NCBI GenBank assembly: GCA_047495785.1 | Contig: JBLDXI010000024.1 | Location: forward strand, 4,464,001 to 4,528,000 | DNA length: 64,000 bases | Direction: 5' to 3' | Source of the DNA: Lepidodermella squamata | Lineage: Eukaryota > Gastrotricha | Shown: positions 1-11,500 of the stretch, in pieces | Layout: the number at the start of each line of letters is the position of its first letter | How positions within the stretch are numbered: the stretch's first letter is position 1 | Program-made: the position numbers and the translations under genes | The notes under the pieces: model-generated | Database searches by the model: none | Told to the model about the DNA's origin: nothing | What the model saw: only the letters and a program-made list of their open reading frames with translations

Positions 1-734
1 GAAATAGCTCCGCCAGTTTTCGAACCTGTTGGAGAACGCAACCTTGCAAAACGTAAGCCCTCATCGAACTAATATAGCGCTTTTTATTCCATGTTACAAT
101 AGTCGAACTTTCAATCCACCGCTTTTCACGATTCATTGAGACGCAAATTGCGGACGAAACCTATGAAAGAGTAACGAAACGCGAGCGTTGTTTGATGCAC
201 TGGATGGACCTGAAGTTGCATGCTTCACGACTGCGGAGAGTGATGAACCCTCCTGCTCAGCGTCAGGTTCCTGCAACCATCGACAGCTCAACGAAGATCA
301 AAGACCCTAAGCTGTTCCTACATGGCGACAAAATTGTAACGCAACGAGGTCATTTCGTTAAGAACATCGAACCACTTCCCGAGCCGATTCTTCTAGACTG
401 GTCCCGCCAGATGCAAGTTAGCAATGCCAACCCACCAGTTTTGCCGAAGCAGATATTCATGCCTCAAATCGCCAAACCGGCTGTGCCTGACATCATGTTC
501 AAGGAAAAGTATGTCACGAAAGAAAGCCCAGTAGCAAAGCCACCAGCTCCGAATCTATCACAAAAAGGACCGCAAAAAGGACCGCATGTCAGTCCGGGTC
601 AGAAATCGCTGTGGGGTATGCTCTTCCCTAATAAGAAGCAGCCTGACAGTTTGCCAGTCGGGTCAGTTCGAGGAATGTACGACCCTAAGAAACAGGGTGG
701 TCGCAGTCAGTTAAATGCATATCCAACACATTGA
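1..734 (+). CDS. Copy A: 3' end of a polycystin-1-like receptor-channel gene (partial, runs off the window)
   Basis: Only the last two exons are inside the window: 1-52 and 103-734, separated by a 50-bp GT-AG intron (53-102). The intron sits at the same position and phase 1 as the last intron of copies B, C and D. The encoded piece is the cytosolic tail. It starts with the PVGERNLAK-type motif found just after the last transmembrane helix of the other copies, continues with a basic helix ([13 protein letters not shown]) and a long Pro-rich stretch, and ends in the SLPVG-VRGMYD-KK-GG box and a final YPTH before TGA at 732-734. No domain in the tail is recognised. Its frame is intact, so the copy is probably functional, but everything upstream is outside the window. 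Tail and 3' UTR resemble copy B most, suggesting A and B are close duplicates. Confidence 0.85.
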
Positions 735-812
735 ATGCAGAAACTGTAAAGCGATGACAACTTGGAAACATTTGTGAGTGATTTTTTGAACCAATCATTG
801 ACGGTGCAACTG

Positions 813-818
813 AATAAA
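813..818 (+). promoter_or_regulatory. Poly(A) signal AATAAA of copy A
   Basis: A canonical AATAAA lies about 80 bp after the stop codon, in a 3' UTR that aligns with the 3' UTR of copy B. At the aligned position copy B reads GAACAATGAC and has lost the hexamer. Confidence 0.6.
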
Positions 819-1246
819 AGACGTATCAATTTCTAATAACATTTCAAGTTTTTAAATCCGAATAAGCATTGCAGCAACAGACTGTATTAATGAATTCCAC
901 GCGTGAAAACAGGAAACAGGAAACTACAGTATTAGAAATGATTTGTACCAACAAATTGTCTGATTATCTTCTGTCCAACGTCCAACAAAATGAACCTTTG
1001 CTGGGCATGAGTAATGCAAGTATCTTGAACAAAAGGCCAATCCAAGGCGCACGCTGATTGGTCATTCGACTTCCGGATGAGACATTATGGTCGTGCGAAC
1101 AAAAAGGTTTTTTGCTGCAAGCAATTTACCACCATTAATAAGGAGTTTACGCTCGTGGCCAATGGAAACCGTGCAGAGGGTATGGCAAGGTTAAACTTAC
1201 CGCAGCGGTACCACAATGAAACACATAAACATTAAAAATGCGAATA

Positions 1247-2594
1247 GTGCGACCTTGAAGCAGGCTGCCTCTCCTGTGCACCTGTTCGTTAGATATGAAT
1301 ATATGAAATGTCAAATATAGAAGAGGTGTTTGATCCTTAAATCATTCATAGTTTCCTGCATATCACACAAATTTCGATTAGTAAATGACTATATAGACTG
1401 TGTTAGTTAGTTCTCCGCATGAAAAGAGGAAACAGGAAACCATATGATTAGCAGTGATTTTGTCTTTCGAAAAACAAGAATAATGCTTTTACTTCAGGGG
1501 TTTCAGAGAGGGGGCCTCCGGCTCTCCGGCCCTCCGGCTGGCTGAAGCATCAGTGGTCGATACTCATGGAACAGAGCGCCGATATCAAGCCCCAAGATCA
1601 TCCGTCGCCTTGGTTCGATCGAGTCAGGAAACGAAAAAATCTTTGCCTCGAAGAAGCCACTCAAAGCGGTCGCCTGCCAGCTGGGTTCGCACAGAAATCA
1701 ATGCATCAACATCGCGGCGTTTGGATTGACTGCCGCATACACGAATGTCTCGACTTCTCGAATCTAAGAAGGCTGGTTTTGACCAATTATTGCAAGTTTT
1801 AGCCGATAGCCCCCATCCATTTCGAAAAAACACTTGTTTTGAAAATCGATTATTGGAATCGATATTAGTTCTACAGGCTTAACCTCAATTCGTAAAGCCA
1901 AGTGAAATAATGCGAACTTTCATTCACTAAGTTTTTCAGCATAATAGCGCATTTCTCAAACTAGTAGCAATTTACAGCAGTTTACCCATTTTAGTAGCGC
2001 ATTTATTTTCACTCGCTATGAAGCCGCTACGCGCCACGGTGAACATTGAACAGTCGGAGAGAGCAGACGGCTATCATAGACGCGCACAAACGAACCAATC
2101 AGCGCGAGCGGCCCACTTAAGTTCGGATTTTGGCTATCCTTACCTCAGATTCCCAACCGCTTAATCTGGCTTGGCTGCGCACTCGTACCCTAATATCCAC
2201 TCAAAACATTTTGCTATGATTCATAACCAAAATCCATTGAGCGAGGCCTACCAACACAAAACACTTCATCGCTTTTCTTGCGAACGGCTTCATATCAAGC
2301 CGCTTTAATACTAAATTGAGAGCTTCCCTTCGCCGCTACCGGACAAAAGAAAAATGTCGCGATTCTGTTGAGCATAGTTGAATCGTCATTGAATCGCTGA
2401 ATCATTGATTAATATTCTGCGTGATTGAAGCTGGCTGTCCGAAAAGTGCGACGTGCGACCTTGGAGGCTGCCTCGATCTCCTGCGCACCTGGTCGTTATA
2501 TTATGAGCGTAGGACAAAGAAGAGGTTTTTGATCCTTCGAACCGACACTTCTGGCGATTTTAACATTCATTGTTTCTTTTATATCAAAATTTCT
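1247..2594 (+). repeat. Diverged direct repeat pair in the A-B spacer (1247-1375 and 2453-2594)
   Basis: Both segments start with GTGCGACCTTG, then GGCTGCCTC, a TCCTG-GCACCTG block, GAAGAGGT-TTTGATCCTT, and end near ATATCA followed by an ATTTC box. The order and spacing of the matches indicate an old duplication. No coding potential is convincing in either segment or in the rest of 735-3000. The intervening stretch is AT-rich non-coding sequence. Confidence 0.5.
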
Positions 2595-3004
2595 TTCATA
2601 TCGATCAGCATATAAAATGGAAGGATCTATTATGCATTAAGCTATTAAAAATTCACAATAACGCGCGAAGTGGGGCAAAAAGATTACGTACTGTCACATA
2701 CAAAACTGAACTAGTTTACAATGCCTTTCAAAACACATTTCTGCATTTCAATGAACGGAGATGAATATATAGTTATATAGTTAGATGAACAAAAGATGCT
2801 CCATGCTTAATTTGGCCTATTTCAGTTGTTTGGCATGAGTAAAAAATGGCATAATATTGGGTTGCTCGATTAAAAAGTATGAATTCAGCACATTGAATAT
2901 ATATTCTGTGGTAATCCACGCACGATAAAATCTATTTTATGAAGGAATTGAAGATCGTGAACGGTGAAAATCCTGAAGCTCAAGTTATATTTTCTAATGC
3001 GAAC

Positions 3005-3247
3005 TTATCCCGGTAAAAAATAATATGGACTATGCCTGGCCTGACCACGTAGGAGGGGGGGGGGGGTAATATAGATATCCACGGAGAAACCGACAACGCC
3101 ATCGTGATCACCGTGGTCACTTTCATTTTCTTTCTTAGCTTTCTTTTTCGGCATGAGGCGTGCCTTGCCTTCTTCTAAGAAACCTTCCAATAGCGTTTCG
3201 AAATAATTTTGCCCAGTGCGATCTATGAACGCATGAACCTCGTGCAA
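3005..3247 (-). CDS. Possible orphan exon or small ORF, hypothetical
   Basis: On the minus strand, positions 3247 to about 3069 read as a peptide of protein-like composition. It has an acidic/aromatic part (VHAFIDRTGQNYFETLLEGF) followed by a Lys cluster (PKKKAKKE) and an Asp/His-rich part. The final third runs into a G12 homopolymer (3055-3066) and looks non-coding. It lies downstream of, and on the same strand as, the transposase relic at 4006-5880, so it could be a second ORF of that element or an unrelated exon. I recognise no family. The low-complexity Lys run makes a chance ORF possible. Confidence 0.2.
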   Translation of the reverse strand: MHEVHAFIDRTGQNYFETLLEGFLEEGKARLMPKKKAKKENESDHGDHDGVVGFSVDIYITPPPLLRGQARHSPYYFLPG

Positions 3248-3391
3248 GCTAGTGTCGGCGAAGCGATAACCGCTAAACGCAATTAAGGTTTACCAGCTGA
3301 AAATAACGCGGAAAACTTTTTTCATCCGACAAACAAAAATGAGACTAAAATCTGCCCACTTGCTTTCTCATATTTTATAAGAAAACTTCAC

Positions 3392-3480
3392 GCCCATTTG
3401 TGTTCGAGTAGCCAGTCACGCACACACACTGTGTTCGAATAGCCATTGCGTGACACAAATTTGTGTCAGAATAGCCACAT
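3392..3480. repeat. Three degenerate direct copies of a GTGTTCGAATAGCCA motif
   Basis: The motif occurs three times at roughly 30-bp spacing, as TGTGTTCGAGTAGCCA, TGTGTTCGAATAGCCA and TGTGTCAGAATAGCCA. It resembles the GTCCGAATAGCCCC words inside the inverted-repeat element at 16763-17709, so it may be a fragment of a related repeat family. The region 3250-4005 otherwise shows no gene. Confidence 0.4.
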
Positions 3481-4005
3481 CCATAAGATAAAGTGACTAC
3501 TCGGATCGCGATTAATCTTTCCCCATGAAACTCTACCGGTTCAGGGGCCAAAATAGGGTGCATCCAAGTGATATGCCGCTATGGAAAAATCGAACTTGGG
3601 AAAATTGAGAAAATCGATATTTTCATTTCGGATGATTTTGGTCACATGTCGATGATTTTGCGCTATAAGGAGCCAACGAAAAAAATTCCTATCCAGAGTA
3701 CTACGCACTATAAATAGTACTACGTACACATATAGTAAGATATAGCCCATTGTATTCTGTGTGAAAAAATATATGTACTGGACAAATAATGACCGACAAA
3801 TATCTTTGATATTGCGGTCATTCTGAGGTATCTGCGCTGGGAATTCCGAGATAATCATGGCGGAAACGTTTCAGAAACTCATGGACTGAATCGTTCTTAG
3901 ACAGCTCGAGTAAAACACAGTTTAAACTCTCAACAATAAGCTTGTTTTAATCATTCTGAAACGCTTTCAATTAGTCATATCCTTTCAAGTTTCGAGGGCC
4001 TAATG

Positions 4006-5880
4006 TCACGGCGGAGGGTTAGCGTCATCAATGCTGCAGGCAGTAGGTTTGTCTGCGTCTTCTTCGTAAGCCATTATGACTGAGCGATAAGCTTCTGGAA
4101 TGGTGCCTTTGTTGACCATTTCGATGAGATCCTTCTTAAGACTGGATTCGATCGGCAATCGCTGTTCGTATTTTTGAACAAGTCGGAAAGGAAACAAAAT
4201 GACGTCTTTGTTGTAGCGCTTGGCGACGAAAGTATGAAAAGCCAAGTCAAAAGTTTTCTTGGTTCGGAGATAATTAGGGTAGTCTTTCTCGTATCTGAAC
4301 CAACATGGCTCCGACCATTTAACATCATTTTTCTGTTCGTCTTGCAAATACTGAGCGAACTTTGGTGACTTGTCAAAGCTGAAGAAGCTTGAAAATTGCA
4401 TTTCAGTTATGCTGTATGGTTTCACTTTCAAGCGGTTTGGTGTTTCCTCGCCGTACACTTCAAGTCTCAGATCAGCATCAATCGGAGCCTTCCGCGACGC
4501 GGCCACGATTTCTCTCCATTCCTTTGAATAGCTGATGTTGACTCGTTTCTTAGCTTCCCTTTCAATAGTGGTATGCACGGAATCACATTCCATTTGCGAG
4601 TGGCCCGGCTCGAAAAACTTCGTGACTTTGAGATTACCTTTGCAATTGGACAAGGCTGCGAATAAAGCGTTGACAATGCGTACTGAGATTTGTTTTGGCT
4701 TCCAGTGCTGTCGCTCGATAGAATCAACTGCTCAACTTCGTCAGGAATCATTTCAGTGATGAATTTATAGAGACATGAACCAACTTCATCCGTCCCACGA
4801 CCCCCTTCTGTTTGATCCCACATAAAAAAGTGGGCATCTTTTGATGAAGTATCGTAGAAAGTCAAGTTTGAGGTGTGGAACTTTTTTTGTACATTATCGA
4901 GCAGCAAGGGCTTTCGAGGATTGACTGCATATCAAACTGGATGCACAAGATCAATCCTTTCGACTGTTTTGCTAGAATTTTGTCAGCATTCTTGGCATCT
5001 CTTGCAGCGTCTCTGTTGGATTCGTGGTTCCGTTTCTCCACGATCACTTCATGGGTGAACAGTTCATCCGGCAAAGTCGCAAATCGTGTGCATTTCTTGC
5101 AGGTGTCCTTCTTGGGATGACTGAAAGCGAGATTGGGAAAAGATCTCTTGAATATGGATCGGTAAGTAGCGTATTTGACGGGTTTCTCATCAGTACGCAG
5201 AGTCCAGTTTTGGTGTGCTATACAGTACATTCGATGCATTTCCCTCACATTGAGCGCGGACCCGAGATATTGCTTGCTAGTTTGACTTCTCGCATAATGA
5301 CTGTCTAATCGCTCGAAAGAAGTGATGTGCTGATAAACAAATTTGTAAGCATTATCGCTGGTGGTATTCGGCGGCTTATGGCGACCACGTTGATCTGGTA
5401 TGATGTAGAAGCCGTCTTCGACTTTTTTCTCAACAGTTGTGTTTATAAAAGCGCGAGTTTCATCGAGCGCCTTCAGAAAGAAAGACCTGCATACTTCGAG
5501 TCCCTAGATTGTGAAGGCGAAGGGGTTGCCAAGTAGTTGCCTGGTAAGTAATAATCAAATCTTCGAGGACCATTCTCTCGTTTCTGTTTATAACTGACGT
5601 AACGGTTGATGAATGCTCGTCTAGCGTCGATAGATGCTCGGGACCAGTAAGTGTTAAAGCATTGTTTGACTGAATTTTCATTGAATTTTAAGGAGCATTT
5701 ACGCCAGCAACCACACTTGAAGTAAACAGGCTTACGACCGGAATTAAACTTAGGGCTAACCCCTTTATCTGACTGACGGTAGGGTTTCCCAGAGTTGCGC
5801 TTGAGTTTTTTTTCCATCGCTTGTTTGGATGGGCGGTGTCTAGAATCCACTATCCTCTCGGAGGAAACTGTTTCAGCCAA
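4006..5880 (-). pseudogene. DDE-type transposase-like relic with frameshifts
   Basis: The minus strand holds consecutive reading-frame pieces that together span about 600 residues of a transposon-borne protein family common in invertebrate genomes. In order from 5880 down: a start region with CFNTYW; a shift near 5490 into a segment reading TRAFINTTVEKK, an RGRH box and DSHYARS (about 5490-5250); HPKKDTCKKC; a shift near 4920 into NLTFYD; LILSSDSTGSQNKSQ; a shift near 4680; then EPGHSQMECDSVH, whose GHSQ-x2-CDS-x-H pattern looks like a catalytic or metal-binding core; and a C-terminal region ending at TAA/TGA near 4006. The Cys pair and the two Asp-containing blocks suggest a DDE recombinase, but I cannot assign the superfamily. 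At least three single-base frame changes make it inactive. Possible terminal inverted repeats containing CATCCGACAA lie at about 3318-3339 and 7458-7482. Confidence 0.65.
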
Positions 5881-6289
5881 TTGTCGTTATCAGTCATCAG
5901 CTCAAATCGTTGTTAAAAATGAAACGTTGAATGCTTTAGTCCTAAATGTGATGACAAGCGTTATAAGTTAAAATTTCAAGGATAGAAAACAGGGGAGTTG
6001 TCGAAAGCCGAATTGCCAATCTGAGAAGTTCTGTTCTTGATCTAAGGCTGTATTACCTCAGATTTACAGCTACCGATGAAGGATTGCCCAACTAAGTAAA
6101 GATGGAAGTTAAAGTGGCCAGTAATCGGGAGTTTTAAACGATAGGTTAAAGCGATAGGTTCACTTTTTATATTGCTGTGAAAGGTATTTATCAGCCAAAA
6201 CATAAACCATGAATTCCAATAAATCACGTTAGTTTTAACTGCAGAGTTGAAACTTGGAATGGGGTTATCCCAGTCGTATAAAAGCTGAC

Positions 6290-6590
6290 CCTAGCACGTG
6301 AGTAGCATGTGATCGAGCGGCCTAGGCATCTCAAAAGCACCGGGTTCAATCCCAATAACCGCAACATCAATCGCCTATGCATTGAATGCGGCGTTTATCA
6401 AGCTGACAGGAAGGTTTGACAGGAAGGGTAACACCGCCAAGTAAATCCTCCCTTGGCCGCCATTCACCGGTAATATATGGTAAAGATGTGGCTACTCAGC
6501 GGCCAATGCAATCATGGGAATAGTCGGCTCCTAAGCACTGTGACGATGACATGCGTCTGATACCAAATGCTAAATTTTAAAAGGCAATAA
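6290..6590 (+). repeat. tRNA-derived SINE candidate
   Basis: An internal RNA polymerase III promoter is visible: a box-A-like TGATCGAGCGG at 6310-6320, and a box B, GGGTTCAATCCC, at 6342-6353, about 30 bp apart as in a tRNA. The sequence cannot fold into a full cloverleaf with a paired acceptor stem, and about 230 bp of non-tRNA body follow, ending in an A-rich segment near 6580-6600. This is the layout of a tRNA-headed SINE. Only one copy is seen in the window, so the boundaries are approximate. Confidence 0.45.
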
Positions 6591-6599
6591 AGAGTACTT

Positions 6600-8513
6600 C
6601 TGGTTAGATCTAATTAAGAGACTGTTTGGATTGTTCGTAAGGCTTCGACCTTCGACCGTGAGTAGATTGTAGGATTCACGCACGATCGAGAAGTCCACAG
6701 TTTCCGTCTAACTAGCTGTCAAGTTCTAGCCGACGAACTTCCCAAACCGACGAACTTGGCTTTCTATCTTTGATCAGAAGTTGTGTTGTGTTTTGTAGGT
6801 GGTTGTTTGAGGAAAAGGGCGATAGTTTCAAATTATCCAGGGGCCCAAACCACATTATCAGCTTGATAAACACCACAACAACGAAATAATGGAATATTTT
6901 CCTAACAGAGTAGCCAGCAGCCACTTTCGGAATCTCAGCCAAAACAACCTTTCTACTCTATTTTTGCTGAAACCTCAAAACAAGAGTCTAACTTTGTGGT
7001 AAGCTCAGATTTCACTAAACTCCTAAAGAATCTGATAAGAAGCCTCTATCAATCTATCGGAGATTCTAATCATTCTAGAAGAATTTTGCTGCGATTTAGA
7101 ATGGAAAACTATGGAAAAAATTCCTACTCCGTTCCATGAACAGACCGGGTCAGAATTACTAAAATCGTGGGTAATTTAAAGCATATGCTTTCAATGTCCT
7201 ACTTTCAGCAAAAATGATGCGGGAGATCTAAGAAAGAATGATGATAAAAGTGAAAAAACAAGAGAACAAAATACGCAAATATACCAGCATGTTACTGCGG
7301 AAGAATCGATCGCTCTCGTCTGAGTGCATCCTCTTGTGCATGCACCAAAATGCTATTAGCCCTCTGTATAACCATATACTCGCATATACTCCGCACAGTT
7401 TTATGGGCGTATATCTCAATGCAGCCTATTGGCCTGTTTTAGCGCAAAACCATCGATGTTTGGTTGTCGGATGAAATAAGACATTTGTGGGATAAATAAA
7501 GACACTGGTCGGATGAAAAAAGTCACACCCAAAATAACAATATTGCATGCGTTCATATTTTCAGAGAATCATCGGCTGATTTTTATCAAGTGGTTTTTCT
7601 ATAAAACTGAATGAGCCGATGCATGTCGCACTACCTGTTAAGTTTCACAGCTGGTCTCTCGGCCGTTTGCATGTATTAGCTGCGAATCTATTCGTTAGAA
7701 AAACGTCAAATAAAGAAGTTTTATTTGAACTTCGATCAAAGGACATTAATCATGACGTAGATTGTTCATAATCATTAACATTTAGTGAGCAATAACAGAT
7801 CTATATGCATTAGGTTATCAAAAATGCACGCTTTCAGGCTCGCCCAAAATTTCTTCGAGTAAATAAATTCGATGAATAAATCAGATATTCAGCGTTTGCC
7901 TTAAAATATCAGTGTGCCGGAAATAGATGCAAATAGCGTGATACATTGAATGCGCCTAATAAACTGGTGCTCAGCTTTTTTCTATCGACCATGCCGTACG
8001 ATGATGTATAATAAGCGAAGCCCGGACAAAGTTGCATTGAGTAGATGCGTTATAATAAAATAAGTACTATGTGATTTAACGATTGATAATAAGTTAGCCT
8101 ATGCTGCATTCCACCAGAAGACCGCGTTGAAAAATGCAAGGAATTATTTCAAGGGTTTTGGTTATAACGGGACAATAGGCGTATCGGTGCGCGATTCAAG
8201 ACTTGCTTAGAAGCTCGCAATAAATGATGTATATATAAAAGATTACGAATCGCGACAATTCTACGGTGGATAATGTAAAGAAACTTTCAGCTGTTTAATA
8301 ATAAAAGGGGGCAAACAATAGCCTAGGTTAACAACTGCTGTTAAGATATGCAGTAATGTAACATTGATGACAAATCTAGGTCAGAAAATTGTAGCAATCC
8401 GAACGCATTGAACGACGAAACCTTGCTTGGCAACGCAGAGGGTTCACCTAACAATTGATTAGAAATTGAGAGGCGAATGAACTCATATTTTCTGGACTAA
8501 ATTTTGTTCAATC
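6600..8513. other. Upstream region of copy B, no gene seen
   Basis: AT-rich non-coding sequence. I found no convincing ORF on either strand. A TATATAAA word at 8232-8239, about 275 bp before the start codon of copy B, is the only core-promoter-like element that stands out. Inverted CATCCGACAA-type words (3318-3339 with 7458-7482) may mark an element that encloses the transposase relic. Confidence 0.4.
8232..8239 (+). promoter_or_regulatory. TATA-box-like element upstream of copy B
   Basis: TATATAAA lies about 275 bp upstream of the ATG at 8514. The region is AT-rich, so the word could occur by chance. No equivalent was identified at a matching distance upstream of C or D. Confidence 0.25.
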
Positions 8514-11500
8514 ATGAATTTCCATATCATCGCTATCATATTGCTCGTTGCTGGAATTCAAGGTTTTCAGTCAAAATGCTGAACTTGAATTCAATTACTT
8601 TTCGCATTTAACAGGAGTATCCGGAACAGTCAACTGTATCACTGCCGTTAATTGCAAATACGGAGGAACTTGTGTAGCTGGAATATGCTATTGCCCCTTG
8701 CCGTGGGGTGGACAAACGTGCAACAAAGCAAGTTCGTTATGCAGTTGTTTTATTGGCCAGATTTTGACTGATAACCATGACAGCTGGGGAATTTTGCAGC
8801 ACCAACGGTGTCAACTATCCCCTATGCCAAAACGGAGGAACGTGCCCGATTCTAAATAACGGCAGTTCCACCTATGTTAATCCGCAACGTGATTGCACTT
8901 GTGCTCCTGCTAATACCGGGCGCTGGTGCGAGTCATGTTAGTTGAGCACTTTCACCTACCCATTTGTTCTAATTATTATTCACAGTCGTTTGTCCAACGC
9001 CTTGTCAAAACAACGGCGTCTGCACTGCCCAGTTAACTTGTAACTGTACAGCAGGATGGACTGGATCAGCATGCACATCACGTAATTAAAAGCTAAACAA
9101 GAGCGTTTTTACTTCGATGGCAACACGATGAGTTATTAATACAGATAGGATTTTAAGATTTTAATATTCATCAACATCTATAAATCAATTCGTAGTCATA
9201 AGCTAAGAAGTACCAGGGCCATTAGTACCTTTCGAGGGCCATAGAGCACTTTTCTTACCGGGGTTATTTCCACCACGAGACAATACAAAACACAATTTAG
9301 TGTCAATTTACTACATTACATGTGAATATCCTTTCGTTTTTTCGAATATTCATACGACATTTGAGATCAAACATTTTATAACAATGATTTTGGTTTTATC
9401 GCTAAATTATCAACTGGGAAAGTTTAAAAATTGATTCAAATCAAAGGAAGCTTTTACGGTTTTAGCCTAAAAATGACAGCGATTTCATGGCATTGAAGCA
9501 GACTACTTTATTGCCCGATAAGTTTGTCACTCTCGTATGAAAGCGGCGGCCTCAATTCGAAATAATAAAGAACAGGCCTGAAATAAGGGGCGGTCTAAAA
9601 TATTTTGTTAGCGACGCGCCAAAACAACCACTTTGATGACTTTGATCGTACTTTAAGGAGCCCAACGTAATGAAGAAGTACGTTCGGCTTTATGAACTCT
9701 TATATCTGGACCTGGCCTGTCGCATCGCACGCACGATTTTGGTGGAATTTCGCGTGTGCGACACGACAGCTTAGATTCGTCCGACAGCAGGTAAAACAAC
9801 GTCCTAGTTCGGTCCACTTCAAGCGCGCAATCGAAGGGTAACAGTGGACTTGTGCGCGAAACTTGGAGGAATTGACAACGCACTATTACTCTAAGGCGCG
9901 AAACACCACATCCAAATTTTTAACAAAAGGGTGGCCGCGCGCACTAATGTCAAAAGGCTATTTCGAAAACAATGACGGCTTTTATACCAAATTAAAACTG
10001 AAACAATTCTCTATCAAATGACTACGAATTTCTTGCTTAATAAATTTAAATAAAAAATTTGTCAGCGCCCTTAATAATCCGCGAGGTGGTGCCGTGCTGA
10101 GTGAACATAATTAAATTATCAAATTTCGATGAAAATACGCGGAGATAGGGTAACTGATGTCGAAAATAATGATTTTTCTGGTTAAAAACTTGAAAGGAAA
10201 CCAAATTTGCAAAAAAACTTGACAAGTGTCGCGCGTGGCTAATTTTTATATGAAAGGAATATGAAAGGAATATTTCATATAAAAATTAGCCGCGCGCGAC
10301 ACTGCCTCAGCGCCCGCGCGTGTCATTGTTTTGTGCGCATACGACTGTGACTATCCCTGGCTGTCGTCCGCGGTTTTGATGCGACAGAGCTGCGACAGCC
10401 GCATGCGACGGTACGACACGTGTCGTACCTGTCGCACTTAGTGAATCCACCTTAACGTTGGGCTCTTAAAGTACAATCAAAGTGGATGTTTTGGCGCATG
10501 AAAATTCTCGACATGTGATGCAAGCATGCCATTTTAGCATTTTTGCATTTCATTACGTAATCCTGTACAACCTTGAGCAGTTACAAGTTTGAACATTTCA
10601 CGCAAATAACATTTCTTCGAAAACATGAGGATCTAGTCTTGGGAATTTTACTGAATATAGATATCGCTGTGATCTAACCCCAAGGTCTTTCATTAACCAT
10701 TTCACGGCGGGAAGGCCGACTTTGAACATTCGCAGAAATTTGAATTTGATGAATTCTTGATCGCCCTTTTGGGGAATATTGCTCTTCGATGTTGGCTACA
10801 AGGTTTTGAGAACAGGACACCTTTATCTTGCACGGTCACGACATACTAGCAATTTGAAAATAGTCAACCTTCGATTGAAATTTCGATTTTTTGAACTGAA
10901 AAGGTTTCTGTTTATTTTGTGATCCAACAAAAGATATCCCGTGTCCGCCATAGTCTCATTGACCTATATGTAAATTTTTTGAGTTGGAAATTAAAAATCC
11001 ACGCGCTATTGAAATTGAATCAAACCGGCAGAATTCGTCTTATCCGCCCTGACTTATACAGGCGGAGTGCGTGCATTTTGTGCTGCAAAAACTGTCACGA
11101 GGAAAAACTGGAAAATCTGAATTCAGATCTGAATGCTGAGCCTCTAAAACTTTTTTAACTGAATTTTGTTGGTGATATAAGTTAGGGAGTAATTTAGAAC
11201 ATAAAATTCCAAAACTGAACGCATTTGACACAGAAATTAGGTTGTTTGAAAAATCACCTGAAATCAGCTGGGCGGATGGGACGATAGATAGAGGAGATTT
11301 CAAGTAGTGACAAGGAGATTTCAAAATATCGTAATCAGGGCACTCGAAAACCCCTAACACTGCTGTCAAATATTTTATCCACCGCAGATAATTAATTCCC
11401 CTATGCGAAAAATTTGATTTGATTTGATTTAAACTGGCCTGATGATTCGATTTACAGTGAAAGTTGTCTCAACCGGACTCGGGTTGCGCCAGGCCGAAAG

